In this document: positions 40,892 to 49,229 of the stretch, in pieces
How the letters are laid out: every line of letters starts with the position of its first letter
Numbering within the stretch: the first letter of the stretch is position 1
Assembly (NCBI GenBank): GCA_028278205.1
Contig: JANQES010000125.1
Span: 38,819 to 102,818, forward strand
DNA length: 64,000 nt
Direction: 5' to 3'
DNA from: Rhodothermales bacterium
GTDB taxonomy: Bacteria > Bacteroidota > Rhodothermia > Rhodothermales > Bin80
Position numbers and translations under genes: made by a program
The notes under the pieces: generated by a model
What the model was told of the DNA's origin: nothing
The model's database searches: none
The model's input: the letters and a program-made list of their open reading frames with translations, nothing else

Positions 40892-43621
40892 TTAGTACGT
40901 GACGCTGAAGCCCAGCGTAAACGTCCTCGGCAGGCCTAAGAAGACTTCGGCGTCGTCGGCGTCGTGGTCGCCGTCGAAGCCGTTGAAGGGCGAGTTATCG
41001 AGGGCGTCCTGGATGTAGACGCTGTCGAAGACGTTGAAGACGTTGGCGAAGATGCGCAGATCTACCGGCAGCGTTTGCAGCGGCAGGTCGTAGCCGGCGT
41101 GCAGGTCGAAGACCGTGTAGCCGGGCGCCTTCCAACTCTGCGTCCGGTCAGCCGAGTCGGTGCGGCCGAGCGGGTCGAAGTTGGAGTAGTGGTTGGCGAA
41201 TGTCTTGCCGACGGCCTGCACGAAGAGGCCCTCGGTGGGCATGACCGCCACGGCGTAGGAGAACTGCGTTTGCGGTGCATCGCCCACTTTGAGATCCTTC
41301 ACGAAGAAGTTGTACGTCTCCACTTCAGACGAGCGATCATCCGGGCGGAAGGTGCCCGTCACGTCGTTGGTATATTTCCAGTTGGCTATCGAGCCGGCAG
41401 CGTCAAACCGGAGCAGATCGATGGGCTGGTAGGTCACCTCGGCTTCGATGCCCTGGTGTTGGGCATCCAGGCCGGTCAGGTTGATGAGCCCGTCACTGCC
41501 ATCGCCCAGGATGATGCTGCGCGTGACGGTGCGGTCGTTCCACTGGGTAAAGTAGACGTTGAGCTTGGCGTTGAGGCGCCGATCCCGCGAGCGGAACCCG
41601 GCCCCGGCTTCAACCGACAGGAACGACTCGTTGTGCGGGTCGTCGTTGACGTTGCCGCCCACGTCGTCGATGACGCCGTCGAAGATCGGCACTTTCGAGA
41701 CGTAGCCGGCGTTGCCGAAGATCGCCACCTGATCGTTGACGTTGTAGAGGCCGCCGCCTTTGACCTGAAAGCCGATGATGTTATCGGTCTCGGCATACAA
41801 TTCGTTGCCCGTGCCGTCGTCGCGGAAGTGGTTGGTGTAGGTATACTTGATCGACGAGATGCCGCCCATCGCATAGGCCGACACCGGCCCCCGCGTATAC
41901 TCGCCCTGCACGAACGAGCCGACCCAATCGACCGTGTTCGTGAAGTCGTAGGCGATCTTATCGCCAAGGCGTCGGCGCGTCTGGGCATCGGTGAAGAAGT
42001 CGCTGCTGGTGTTGATGAAGAAGTCGCCGCCGAGCAGGTCGCGCACTTCGCGATAGTGCTCGATCTCCGCCGTGCGCCAGTCCACACCGACCTCCAGGTC
42101 GAACGGCTCGGCCACGTCGATTTGCAGCTTGGCGATGGCGCCGAACGTGTACTGGTTGTTGCGGCTGTTGCGCAAGATGCCCATCGCCTGCCCGGCTTCC
42201 TTCGGGTTGCCTTTGCGGTCTTCCGTGCCCCGGTTGATGGCGACGTTGCCGTCCCAATCAGCGATACGCGAAGGGCCGGAGTAGTCCCAGAGGATGTCGC
42301 CGTAGGTGCCGGTGCCGCCGCCGGTGCCGCCGGAGTAATACAACACGGTCGAGAGCAAGAGCTTATCGGTGAACTGCGAATACCAGTTCAGGTTGACCTG
42401 CGGTTTGTGGAAGAAGTTCTCGCGCTCGTTGAGGAAGCCGCTGTCGTGCCGGTCGAAGAGTTTATCTTCGACGGCCTGCTGGCCCGTGTACGAAGGCGAG
42501 ACGGTGTTGAAGTTTTCGTTGTACTCGCGCCCGTCGGCGGCTTCGGGGAATTTCTCCAGCGCCGCCGGATCGTAGTCGTCGAGGTCGCGGGCGAACGAGT
42601 GGCTCAGCGCGCCGATGTTCTGGCGATAGAGGTTCTGCCCGTGGCGCTGCGGCGCGCCCATGGCGTAGAGGTCGATGCGATTTTTGGTGTTGATCTGATA
42701 GCTGGCTGCGCCGTAGTAGGCCCAGGCGTCGGTCCAGGTGCCCCGGATGAGGCCGTCGCCGCGCTTGCGCACGCCGAGTACCATCGCGCTGAACTTGTTA
42801 TTGATCAGCCCGGAGGAGGCCACCGCCGTCGTCTTCAAGAAGCCGTCGTTGCCGAACTCCTGCTTGAGCGAGAGCCCTTGCCGCATCGACGCCGGGTCGG
42901 TGAGGATGTTAAACGACCCGCCAATCGACGGCGTCGAGAGGTGGTCGGCGCTCAGGCCGCGTTGCAACTGAAGCGACGAGGTCGCATCGCCCACGCCGTC
43001 CCAGTTCGACCAGTAGACCCAGCCGTTTTCCATGTCGTTGACCGGCACGCCGTTGATCATCACCGAGACGTTGCGCTGGTCGAAGCCGCGCACGTTGATG
43101 CGGGCATCGCCGGCGCCGCCGCCCTGCGCCGTGGCATAGACGCTCGGCGTCGTGTTGAGGATCAGCGGGATGTCGCGCGAGCCCAACTGTTGCCGCATCT
43201 GGACCTTATCGATGTTGCTGTAAGCCACCGGCGTCTTGCGGTCGATGGCGCGCGATGCGAAGACTTCCAGGGCTTGCAAGGCCTGGTTGGCGCCTACCAG
43301 CGCAAAGTCCAGCGTCACCGATCCCGAGCCGACGCTCACGCTCTGCGATTGGGATTCAAAGCCGATGAAGGAGGCCATCACGGCATACGATCCGGGCGCC
43401 ACGTTGGTGATGACGTAGACGCCGTCGGTGTCGGTAGCCGCGCCAATCGTAGTGCCTTCGAGCACGACGCTGGCCCCGATCAAAGTTTCACCCGTTTCCG
43501 CATCGGTCACGGTGCCGGTGATGGTTCCCTGCGCATAGGCCGAGAACCCCGCGCCTAGCCCCAGCGCGAGCGCGCAGAGAAGGGCCGTGAGGCGCGTGGA
43601 GGGTAGTAACCGCTTGTTCAT
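40892..43621 (-). CDS. TonB-dependent receptor with carboxypeptidase-regulatory-like N-domain
   Basis: 909 residues. Signal peptide ends AYAQG. CarboxypepD_reg domain: TITGTVTDAETGETLIGASVVLEGTTIGAATDTDGVYVITNVAPGSYAVMASFIGFES. The plug has SRDIPLILNTTPSVYATAQGGGAGDARINVRGFDQRNVSVMINGVPVNDMENGWVYW, with the longer GWVYWSNW form seen in a Bacteroidota subgroup. The barrel ends LPRTFTLGFSVTY. It transports an unidentified ligand with TonB energy. No SusD-like gene follows. First gene of the surface cluster, closed by its own terminator. Confidence 0.92.
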   Translation of the reverse strand: MNKRLLPSTRLTALLCALALGLGAGFSAYAQGTITGTVTDAETGETLIGASVVLEGTTIGAATDTDGVYVITNVAPGSYAVMASFIGFESQSQSVSVGSGSVTLDFALVGANQALQALEVFASRAIDRKTPVAYSNIDKVQMRQQLGSRDIPLILNTTPSVYATAQGGGAGDARINVRGFDQRNVSVMINGVPVNDMENGWVYWSNWDGVGDATSSLQLQRGLSADHLSTPSIGGSFNILTDPASMRQGLSLKQEFGNDGFLKTTAVASSGLINNKFSAMVLGVRKRGDGLIRGTWTDAWAYYGAASYQINTKNRIDLYAMGAPQRHGQNLYRQNIGALSHSFARDLDDYDPAALEKFPEAADGREYNENFNTVSPSYTGQQAVEDKLFDRHDSGFLNERENFFHKPQVNLNWYSQFTDKLLLSTVLYYSGGTGGGTGTYGDILWDYSGPSRIADWDGNVAINRGTEDRKGNPKEAGQAMGILRNSRNNQYTFGAIAKLQIDVAEPFDLEVGVDWRTAEIEHYREVRDLLGGDFFINTSSDFFTDAQTRRRLGDKIAYDFTNTVDWVGSFVQGEYTRGPVSAYAMGGISSIKYTYTNHFRDDGTGNELYAETDNIIGFQVKGGGLYNVNDQVAIFGNAGYVSKVPIFDGVIDDVGGNVNDDPHNESFLSVEAGAGFRSRDRRLNAKLNVYFTQWNDRTVTRSIILGDGSDGLINLTGLDAQHQGIEAEVTYQPIDLLRFDAAGSIANWKYTNDVTGTFRPDDRSSEVETYNFFVKDLKVGDAPQTQFSYAVAVMPTEGLFVQAVGKTFANHYSNFDPLGRTDSADRTQSWKAPGYTVFDLHAGYDLPLQTLPVDLRIFANVFNVFDSVYIQDALDNSPFNGFDGDHDADDAEVFLGLPRTFTLGFSVTY

Positions 43622-43792
43622 AGGGGTATGGGGATTTTGTGGATAAGGGGAGACTGTCTGTCTGAGGGGATATTGCCCCAGGCAAGGGGCCGACAGATCT
43701 GGTTCAAAGATACGGATTGCGGGCCGAAGATAAGCCGTTCACAAGTGTAATAAATGAAATGCCCTTAAAGGTTCGATTACGAAATGATGATG

Positions 43793-44905
43793 TCACAACG
43801 GGCGATATTCCTTAGGAAGCAGATCGGCCAGGCGTTCGAAAGACATGTAGCCAAAATAGATGACGCCGTAGGGGTTGAGCACGCTGCCGTGGGCATCGAA
43901 AACGACGGAACTGTCGGCCAGGTGGATCCATGAACGCTGGTGCTCGCGGGCGCGGTCGAGGCCTTGCCATTTCAGATAAGAGAGGTGCTCGCGCTCGCCG
44001 GTATAGATCACTTCGAGGTATTCGGTGAAGGCCAGGACGTGCTCCCGCCGGGTAGCCCCCGCCGTGACGTAATCATGGGGATTGACGATAAAATGCGGTT
44101 CGCGGGTCCTGTTCGATGGCGAGAAGGTAGACACGTGATAGGCCACAAAGCCGGCCTGCGTCGAGGTGTTGTCGAGCAACGTCAACAAAAAATGCCGGGG
44201 CGAGCCGCGAAACGCCGTCCGGCGGTTTTTCTCCCAGCGCGCGGCCTCGGCCTCGTTTTCTGGGATGAGCGGTTCAAAAAGGCATTCGCCGTCCTGCCAC
44301 GTGCGGTCTCCTTCGGCTACGAAGCGATGCAAGAAATACTGAAGCCGGTATCCGAGCGCCCGGTTTTCGAGGGTCAGCGGCACCATGGCCGTCGCGGTAA
44401 ACCGGCCTTGTTGGGTGTCAAAGTCGAGCACTTCGGGGTTGAGGATCTCGACGTGTTTGGCATTGGGCGTCTCGCCCACCAGCAGCCGCATGAATTTCTT
44501 GAGGTCGCGCCGCCAGCGCCGGTTATGCATCGCCGTGACCGTCACCTCGCCCACTTCGATGACATCGGGACGAAGCTGAAACTGAATCGGCGCCACCACC
44601 GCCGCCCGGAGCAGCACGTCGTGCGTCTCTGACAGATACCCGACCATCGACAGCACCAGCCGGTGCGCGCCGAGCGGCACGTTTTCCAGGCGGAAAGCAC
44701 CCTTGCGATCCGTGGTGGTGCCGATCATCGAGGTGGCGATGAAGACGTGGACGCCGGCCAGCGGCGCCTCGGTCTCTGCATCGACGATGGTGCCGGTGAG
44801 CGTGGCCTGTTCGCCCGCCTGGGCCGCAAGCCCCGCCGGCAGCAGCCCGCCCCACATCGCCATCACGACGACGAGGAGCGATGAAGATGAGAGACGCCGT
44901 TTCAT
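43793..44905 (-). CDS. Envelope protein with carboxypeptidase-regulatory-like domain
   Basis: 370 residues. Signal peptide ends GLAAQAG. A CarboxypepD_reg domain follows (ATLTGTIVDAETEAPLAGVHVFIATSMIGTTTDRKGAFRLENVPLGAHRLVLSMVGY). The remaining 240 residues are unassigned: beta-rich, with RDLKKFMRLLVGETPNAKHVEILNPEVLDFD. Similar proteins in Bacteroidota have a TonB-receptor-like N-domain but no barrel. The start at 44905 is preferred to 44935, where the signal would be unusually long. Function unknown. Confidence 0.8.
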   Translation of the reverse strand: MKRRLSSSSLLVVVMAMWGGLLPAGLAAQAGEQATLTGTIVDAETEAPLAGVHVFIATSMIGTTTDRKGAFRLENVPLGAHRLVLSMVGYLSETHDVLLRAAVVAPIQFQLRPDVIEVGEVTVTAMHNRRWRRDLKKFMRLLVGETPNAKHVEILNPEVLDFDTQQGRFTATAMVPLTLENRALGYRLQYFLHRFVAEGDRTWQDGECLFEPLIPENEAEAARWEKNRRTAFRGSPRHFLLTLLDNTSTQAGFVAYHVSTFSPSNRTREPHFIVNPHDYVTAGATRREHVLAFTEYLEVIYTGEREHLSYLKWQGLDRAREHQRSWIHLADSSVVFDAHGSVLNPYGVIYFGYMSFERLADLLPKEYRPL

Positions 44906-44986
44906 CGAATAACACCAGGGCAAGGCATCTTTCATGAAAAGTACGGCGCCCGGCGGTCAATTAGTAGGCCGGAAACAATTCCAGGG

Positions 44987-45232
44987 GCGAATAGCGAGTG
45001 GCGAATGGCGAGTGATGCGAATCAAGGGGTGGACAATTGGGGGCATACCTTCCAGGTTTCTAAAACCTGGAAGGTATGGTTTTCGCCGTTTTCAGCGTGT
45101 TTTCAATGGCTTTCTGGTTCAACCCTTAATTCACATCAAGGGCGAGTGGTTAAAGAAGAAAGTCCATTCCCTACTCGCCACTTGCCATTCCCTACTCGCC
45201 ATTCGCCATTCGCTATTCGCCACTCCCTGCCT
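44987..45232. repeat. CATTCGC heptamer arms enclosing a MITE-like element
   Basis: Left arm GCGAATAGCGAGTGGCGAAT (44988-45007). Right arm CATTCCC, TACTCGC, CACTTGC, CATTCCC and so on (about 45167-45229). The right arm reaches into the 3' end of the dipeptidase gene (GSGE stop). Inside lies the 45013-45137 element. Confidence 0.8.
45013..45137. mobile_element. MITE-like element, copy 1
   Basis: About 125 bases. Ends TGATGCGAATCAAGGG and CCCTTAATTCACATCA are imperfect terminal inverted repeats. Inside is the hairpin ACCTTCCAGGTTT / AAACCTGGAAGGT. A second copy with over 80% visible identity begins at about 63899 and runs off the window. No open reading frame. Confidence 0.75.
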
Positions 45233-46511
45233 GCAACCGCTGCGCTACGGCTTCGGCTTCGTCGAGCACGCGGAGGGCGTTGCCGCCGAGGATCTTGTAG
45301 ATCTCCTCTTCGGTGTAGCCGCGTTTGAGCAGGCCGTAGGTGATCCAGGGCAGCCGCGTCACGTCTTGCAGGCCGTCGGGCAGGTCGAAGACGCCGTCGA
45401 AGTCCGAGCCCAGGCCTACGTGGTCGATGCCGGCGACCTTCGCGGCGTGGTCGAGGTGGTCGAGCACGTCGTCGAGCGTGGCGCCGGGCAGGCCGCGGGC
45501 GCTTTTGATGGCGTAGAGTTCATTCCACATCATCGTCAGCTTCGGGCCGGGCATGCGGCGGCGTAGCTCGGCCATCACATCGTCGTCAAGGTGCGGGTTG
45601 ACCATCGCGTCGAAGAAATTGATCATGACGACGCCGCCGTTCCGGGCCACCGCGCGCAGCATCGCATCGTCCACATTGCGCACACTCGGCACGAGCGCCC
45701 GGACCGACGAATGCGACACCAGCACCGGCGCCTGCGAGGCTGCCAGCGCGTCATAAAACGTCGAATCGGAGACGTGAGCGAGGTCGAGGATCATCCCCAG
45801 CCGGTTCATCTCGGCGACGAGGCTGCGGCCCAGGTCGTTGAGGCCGTTCCAGCGCGGGGCCGCCTGCGAGGCATCGGCCCAGGCATTGGTATTGATGTGC
45901 GTGAGGGTGACGTAGCGGATGCCTTCGTCGTAGAGCGCGCGCAGCACCTCCGGCGAGGCGGCCAGCGCATGCCCGCCTTCGAGGCCCATCAAGACGACTT
46001 TTTTGCCCTTGTGCGTCAGGCGCCGGACCTCGCCGGCAGAGGTTGCCAGCACCACGCTGTCGGCGTGCGCCGCCACCTGCTTTCGCACTTCGGCCATCAT
46101 CGCGCGGGCGCGTTCGGTGGCGCGTTGGCCCTCGCCGTAGAACGGCGCGACGTAGATCGAGAAGAAGGCCGCGTCGAGCCCGCCGTCGAACATGCGCGGC
46201 AGGTCTACGTGGCTTTCGTGGGTGCGATGCCGCGCGCCGAAGCGGTAGCCCTTGTCGAGCATCAACAGCGGCGTGTCGATGTGCCCGTCAAAGACGATGG
46301 CGTTGTAGTGGATGCGCAGCGCCTCGGCCCAGAGCGAGTCTTTGCGCAGCAGGAGGTGTTGCTGTGCGCCCGGCATCACCACGGCGCCGCTATCGGTCAT
46401 CACCGGGACGACGGCCACGCTGTCGGCGTCGTCGGGAGCCGCGCGCTCTTGCGCCCGGCATGCCGGGATGACGAGCAGCGCAAAGCTGCAATAGATGAGC
46501 AATCGACGCAT
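45213..46511 (-). CDS. Membrane dipeptidase (M19, renal dipeptidase family)
   Basis: 432 residues. The N-terminal signal ends VIPAC, a possible but non-ideal lipobox. M19 metal ligands: FDGHIDTPL (His and Asp), MGLEGGHAL (bridging Glu), LDLAHVSDSTF and VSHSSVRAL (two His), and GLGSDFDGV (Asp). All zinc ligands are present. It hydrolyses dipeptides, including those with D-residues, in the periplasm or outside. The start at 46511 begins the signal; a longer frame to 46553 is unlikely. The last residues come from the flanking repeat. Confidence 0.9.
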   Translation of the reverse strand: MRRLLIYCSFALLVIPACRAQERAAPDDADSVAVVPVMTDSGAVVMPGAQQHLLLRKDSLWAEALRIHYNAIVFDGHIDTPLLMLDKGYRFGARHRTHESHVDLPRMFDGGLDAAFFSIYVAPFYGEGQRATERARAMMAEVRKQVAAHADSVVLATSAGEVRRLTHKGKKVVLMGLEGGHALAASPEVLRALYDEGIRYVTLTHINTNAWADASQAAPRWNGLNDLGRSLVAEMNRLGMILDLAHVSDSTFYDALAASQAPVLVSHSSVRALVPSVRNVDDAMLRAVARNGGVVMINFFDAMVNPHLDDDVMAELRRRMPGPKLTMMWNELYAIKSARGLPGATLDDVLDHLDHAAKVAGIDHVGLGSDFDGVFDLPDGLQDVTRLPWITYGLLKRGYTEEEIYKILGGNALRVLDEAEAVAQRLQAGSGE

Positions 46512-46588
46512 GGACGCGGTGCAGGTTGAGGCGTGTGGATCCTCAAAACGCACAAAGACACCGTTGCGATCCGTCTTCGCAGGAGGTT

Positions 46589-46749
46589 CGGATTTTGGAT
46601 TTTAGATTTTGGATTTTGGATTGGGACATTTCCGATCCCCTTTTATCAACCGAAAAAGCCACAGCGGTCCCGACTGTCGCGGCTTTTTCGATTGCGATGA
46701 GGTTGATGGATCAGGCAATCCAAAATCCAAAATCTAAAATCCAAAATCG
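46589..46749. repeat. Compound CCAAAAT repeat with internal CGAAAAAGCC hairpin
   Basis: Heptamer arms 46592-46623 and 46718-46747 are inverted. Between them CGAAAAAGCC (46659-46668) pairs with GGCTTTTTCG (46681-46690 region), a 10-bp stem. Same design as 14703-14861, with unrelated inner sequence. Confidence 0.8.
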
Positions 46750-46757
46750 TCTTCGAC

Positions 46758-47255
46758 TTACAAACGCACCACATCGCCCACCCGGATGACGCCTTCGTCC
46801 AAAATCCGAGCCCGCAGGCCGCCGCGTTTGATCAGCCCCGGCAGCACGCCTGGTTCGCCGGAGATGCGCGCCAGATACTTACACGGCTGGCACAGGCGGA
46901 TGCCTTCCAGACGCACCGCGCCGACGGTGAACGTTTTTTTGATCAGATCGTTCAGCGGCACGCCGCGCACCAGCACGTTGCGGCGGCTGGCTTCGGGGGC
47001 TAACGTCGTGCCCGTCTCGCGCGCCATCTCGGCCAGCGCCTCTTCGGCGATCAGCGTCACGTCGCGGTGCGGGCCGGGCCAGCGCGAGAACGAGCCGCGC
47101 GCCTCGAAGTACCGGTCGCCTTCGAGGCCGCGCCCCGGCACGGCGCGCGCCGCCTCGACCGCCTGCATCGGCGCACCCGCCTCCGGCGCGATGAAAATGC
47201 CCACGACCACGCCGGCCCACTTTTGTTTTTCGTTCTTTTGTTTTTCGTTATCCAT
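46758..47255 (-). CDS. MOSC domain protein (molybdenum-cofactor sulfurase C-domain-like)
   Basis: 165 residues. MOSC features: GVVVGIFIAPEAGAPMQAVEAARAVPGRGLEGDRYF, LIAEEALAEM, RRNVLVRGVPLNDL and the conserved cysteine region RLCQPCKYLARISG, then GGLRARILDEGVIRVGD. Single-domain MOSC proteins bind sulfur and may pass it to a metal cofactor. The first dozen residues (DNEKQKNEKQK) are encoded by a TTTTGTTTTTCGTTC repeat, so the true N-terminus may be near W13. No cofactor genes adjacent. Confidence 0.88.
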   Translation of the reverse strand: MDNEKQKNEKQKWAGVVVGIFIAPEAGAPMQAVEAARAVPGRGLEGDRYFEARGSFSRWPGPHRDVTLIAEEALAEMARETGTTLAPEASRRNVLVRGVPLNDLIKKTFTVGAVRLEGIRLCQPCKYLARISGEPGVLPGLIKRGGLRARILDEGVIRVGDVVRL

Positions 47256-47336
47256 AATCGTACGCCCCGGTTTTCTCACGCGTGGCCTTTCTGAAAAGAG
47301 AGCGGTGGAGTCTAAGAACGAAAAACAAAAAAGAAA
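47219..47336. repeat. TTTTGTTTTTCGTTC inverted repeat pair
   Basis: Two tandem units (about 47222-47249) face GAACGAAAAACAAAA (about 47317-47331). The left units lie within the first codons of the MOSC gene. Confidence 0.75.
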
Positions 47337-47338
47337 AA

Positions 47339-47371
47339 GGCCGGCTCGACCGAGGGGTGGTCGAGCCGGCC
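47339..47371 (-). terminator. Rho-independent terminator
   Basis: GGCCGGCTCGACC (47339-47351), loop GAGGGGT, GGTCGAGCCGGCC (47359-47371): perfect 13-bp GC-rich stem. On the minus strand it is followed by CCTTTTTCTTTTTTG, a T-rich tract. It ends the Ig-like lipoprotein gene. Confidence 0.9.
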
Positions 47372-47404
47372 TGAGGGGGCTTTGCTGAGCAGGTGGTCTT
47401 TCTT

Positions 47405-48931
47405 CTATCGTTCCGGCGCGCGGACCATCACGTGGCCGTTGGGAAGCTGCTCGATGGTGGCGCCTACGGTGCGGGTTTGCGCGCCGCCAGCCGTCAAGAC
47501 GATTTCCAGGCTGCCGTTCGGCCCGGAAACGGTGATCTTGATCGCCTCCAGCGTCGGGAAGCCGCCTTCGTCGATGCGCAGGTCTTCGACGGCGCGGAAC
47601 GTGAACTGCGTGATGCCCGGCCCGGTAAAGGCTCTGTAGGAAGAAGGCAGACCCTGGTTGTCAAGCTCGATGAAGCCGGTGTCGCCGAGGTCCACGTCGG
47701 TGTTGCCGACGGCCTTGACCTTCGTGCCCTGCGCCACCACGCTGATGTTGGTGCCCGGCGCCAGCGGGTTGCCCAGATGATCCGTCACCGTCAGGGCGTA
47801 CGTCTGACCCAGCCGCGCCGTTGCCGGACTGACGCCAATCGTGATGAACCCGGAGAAAAGGACCGGGAAGAACGACGCCACCCGTTGTTCACCGTTGTCG
47901 TTCGGATCGAAGTTGCCGGCAGATGAGGCATGCACGATGGCGATGCCGGTCTGGCTCGGTAAGGGGTTGCCGGAGATCAGGTCGATGGTGCCTCGGCCCT
48001 CGGCGTCGGTCCGGAGCGATCCTTCGATGACGCCGTGCGTCGTGTTGAAGTAGACCGCCGTGCCGGTCCGCACCGGGTTGGACCACTTGTCGCCGACGAC
48101 GACGCTGATCGGGAGTTTAGTGGCGAGTATCCCGGCCAAGCCGGGAAAGTTAAACTGCGACGGGCCCACTGTGAAGTGGGTTTGATCCGGTAGGCCGCCG
48201 TGGATCGTCACCGCCACCGGCTTAGACCGGATGATCGTGCCGTCTTTGGTGGTCGTCTCGGCGATGACCTGCACGACGCCGGCCCTGGTGCCACTCGACA
48301 GGTTGACCGTCACTAGGCCGTTGTTGTCGGTGGGCGCCTCCGTCGGGGCGATAAATTCGCCGCCGCCGGGCTGCTGGCCCAACCTGAAGGTCACGAAGGC
48401 CTGGTCGTCTAGATTGACGGCCTGCCCGGCAGAGTCGGCCACCTGGAAGGTGATGTTGGTGACTTCATCCGAGCCGCTCTCGATGACGCCGATGACCAGA
48501 TTGGTCGCGCCGACCAGCAGGATGTTCGAGGGTGTGCCCGACTCGATCTCTTCGGCGATGATGCGCCGGAGCCGGATCGTAGGCACTTCGATCTCCCGAT
48601 CTGCGATGGCGAGCACCGTCCGCCGGTCGGTATCGTACGCGTCTTCGGTGGCTACAATCGTCAGATCGACGGTGAAATCGATTTTAATATCGATGGCCCA
48701 GTGGCCGGTGCTGTCGGTTTCGACGAGGCGGTCCTGGTCCGGATCTTTGTCGAAGGCGTCGTTCGCCAAAATGCGGACGAAGGCGCCGACGACGGGTTCA
48801 TTGGTTTCGGCATCGAGCACCTGACCCACGAGGGTCACAGTGCCACTTTCTTCATCAGCCGAATCGCAACTGATGCTAAACAGGCCCAGCAGGCCCAACA
48901 TCAGCAGCAGCAGGGGGGGGTAACGTCTCAT
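47405..48931 (-). CDS. Ig-like multidomain lipoprotein
   Basis: 508 residues. Lipobox FSISC. A CarboxypepD_reg-like domain (VTLVGQVLDAETNEPVVGAFVRILANDAFD) is followed by three Big/invasin-type Ig modules. These show repeated phrases such as TEAPTDNNGLVTVNLSSGTRAGVVQVIAET, VVVGDKWSNPVRTGTAVYFNTTHGVIEG and ALTVTDHLGNPLAPGTNISV. It has no T9SS domain, so it is probably lipid-anchored, possibly at the surface, with an adhesive or structural role. A clear terminator follows. Confidence 0.82.
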   Translation of the reverse strand: MRRYPPLLLLMLGLLGLFSISCDSADEESGTVTLVGQVLDAETNEPVVGAFVRILANDAFDKDPDQDRLVETDSTGHWAIDIKIDFTVDLTIVATEDAYDTDRRTVLAIADREIEVPTIRLRRIIAEEIESGTPSNILLVGATNLVIGVIESGSDEVTNITFQVADSAGQAVNLDDQAFVTFRLGQQPGGGEFIAPTEAPTDNNGLVTVNLSSGTRAGVVQVIAETTTKDGTIIRSKPVAVTIHGGLPDQTHFTVGPSQFNFPGLAGILATKLPISVVVGDKWSNPVRTGTAVYFNTTHGVIEGSLRTDAEGRGTIDLISGNPLPSQTGIAIVHASSAGNFDPNDNGEQRVASFFPVLFSGFITIGVSPATARLGQTYALTVTDHLGNPLAPGTNISVVAQGTKVKAVGNTDVDLGDTGFIELDNQGLPSSYRAFTGPGITQFTFRAVEDLRIDEGGFPTLEAIKITVSGPNGSLEIVLTAGGAQTRTVGATIEQLPNGHVMVRAPER

Positions 48932-49229
48932 CTGGCTGCTCCTTGACGGTCTTTGGGTTTGCGAGACAACGGGCTCGATTTTTCCACAAAAGCATTACGA
49001 GCACGAATACTACCGCAGGTATCGGACAGGCAGGTGGGTTCTTAATGGGGAATAGCGAATGGGGAGTGGGAAATAGGGGAATACCTGCCGTATTCATAGC
49101 CATTAATTATTAATAATCAAATATTTAAACCAAAGAAATAAACACCCTTTGGAGATTGTTCTCTCTGCGCACCCAATTACTTCGTCAGTCGCTCCGCTCG
49201 TGTCAAAATCTAAAATCCAAAATCCAAAA
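48932..49229. other. Non-coding gap with single repeat arms
   Basis: About 300 bases. It contains a GGGAATAGCGAATGGGGAGTG arm (about 49048-49070), an A/T-rich stretch (49102-49140) that could hold a promoter, a CGTCAGTCGCTCCGCTCGTG motif (49184-49203, also near 7.27 kb) and a CCAAAAT heptamer arm (49206-49229). No gene seen. Confidence 0.6.

Noticed and set aside
31462..43621. Polysaccharide utilisation locus (SusC/SusD)
   Set aside because: Neither TonB receptor has a SusD partner and no glycoside hydrolase cluster is present.
45163..45232. Heptamer arms considered as short CRISPR repeats
   Set aside because: Units are 7-8 bases, contiguous and without spacers, and no cas gene is present.
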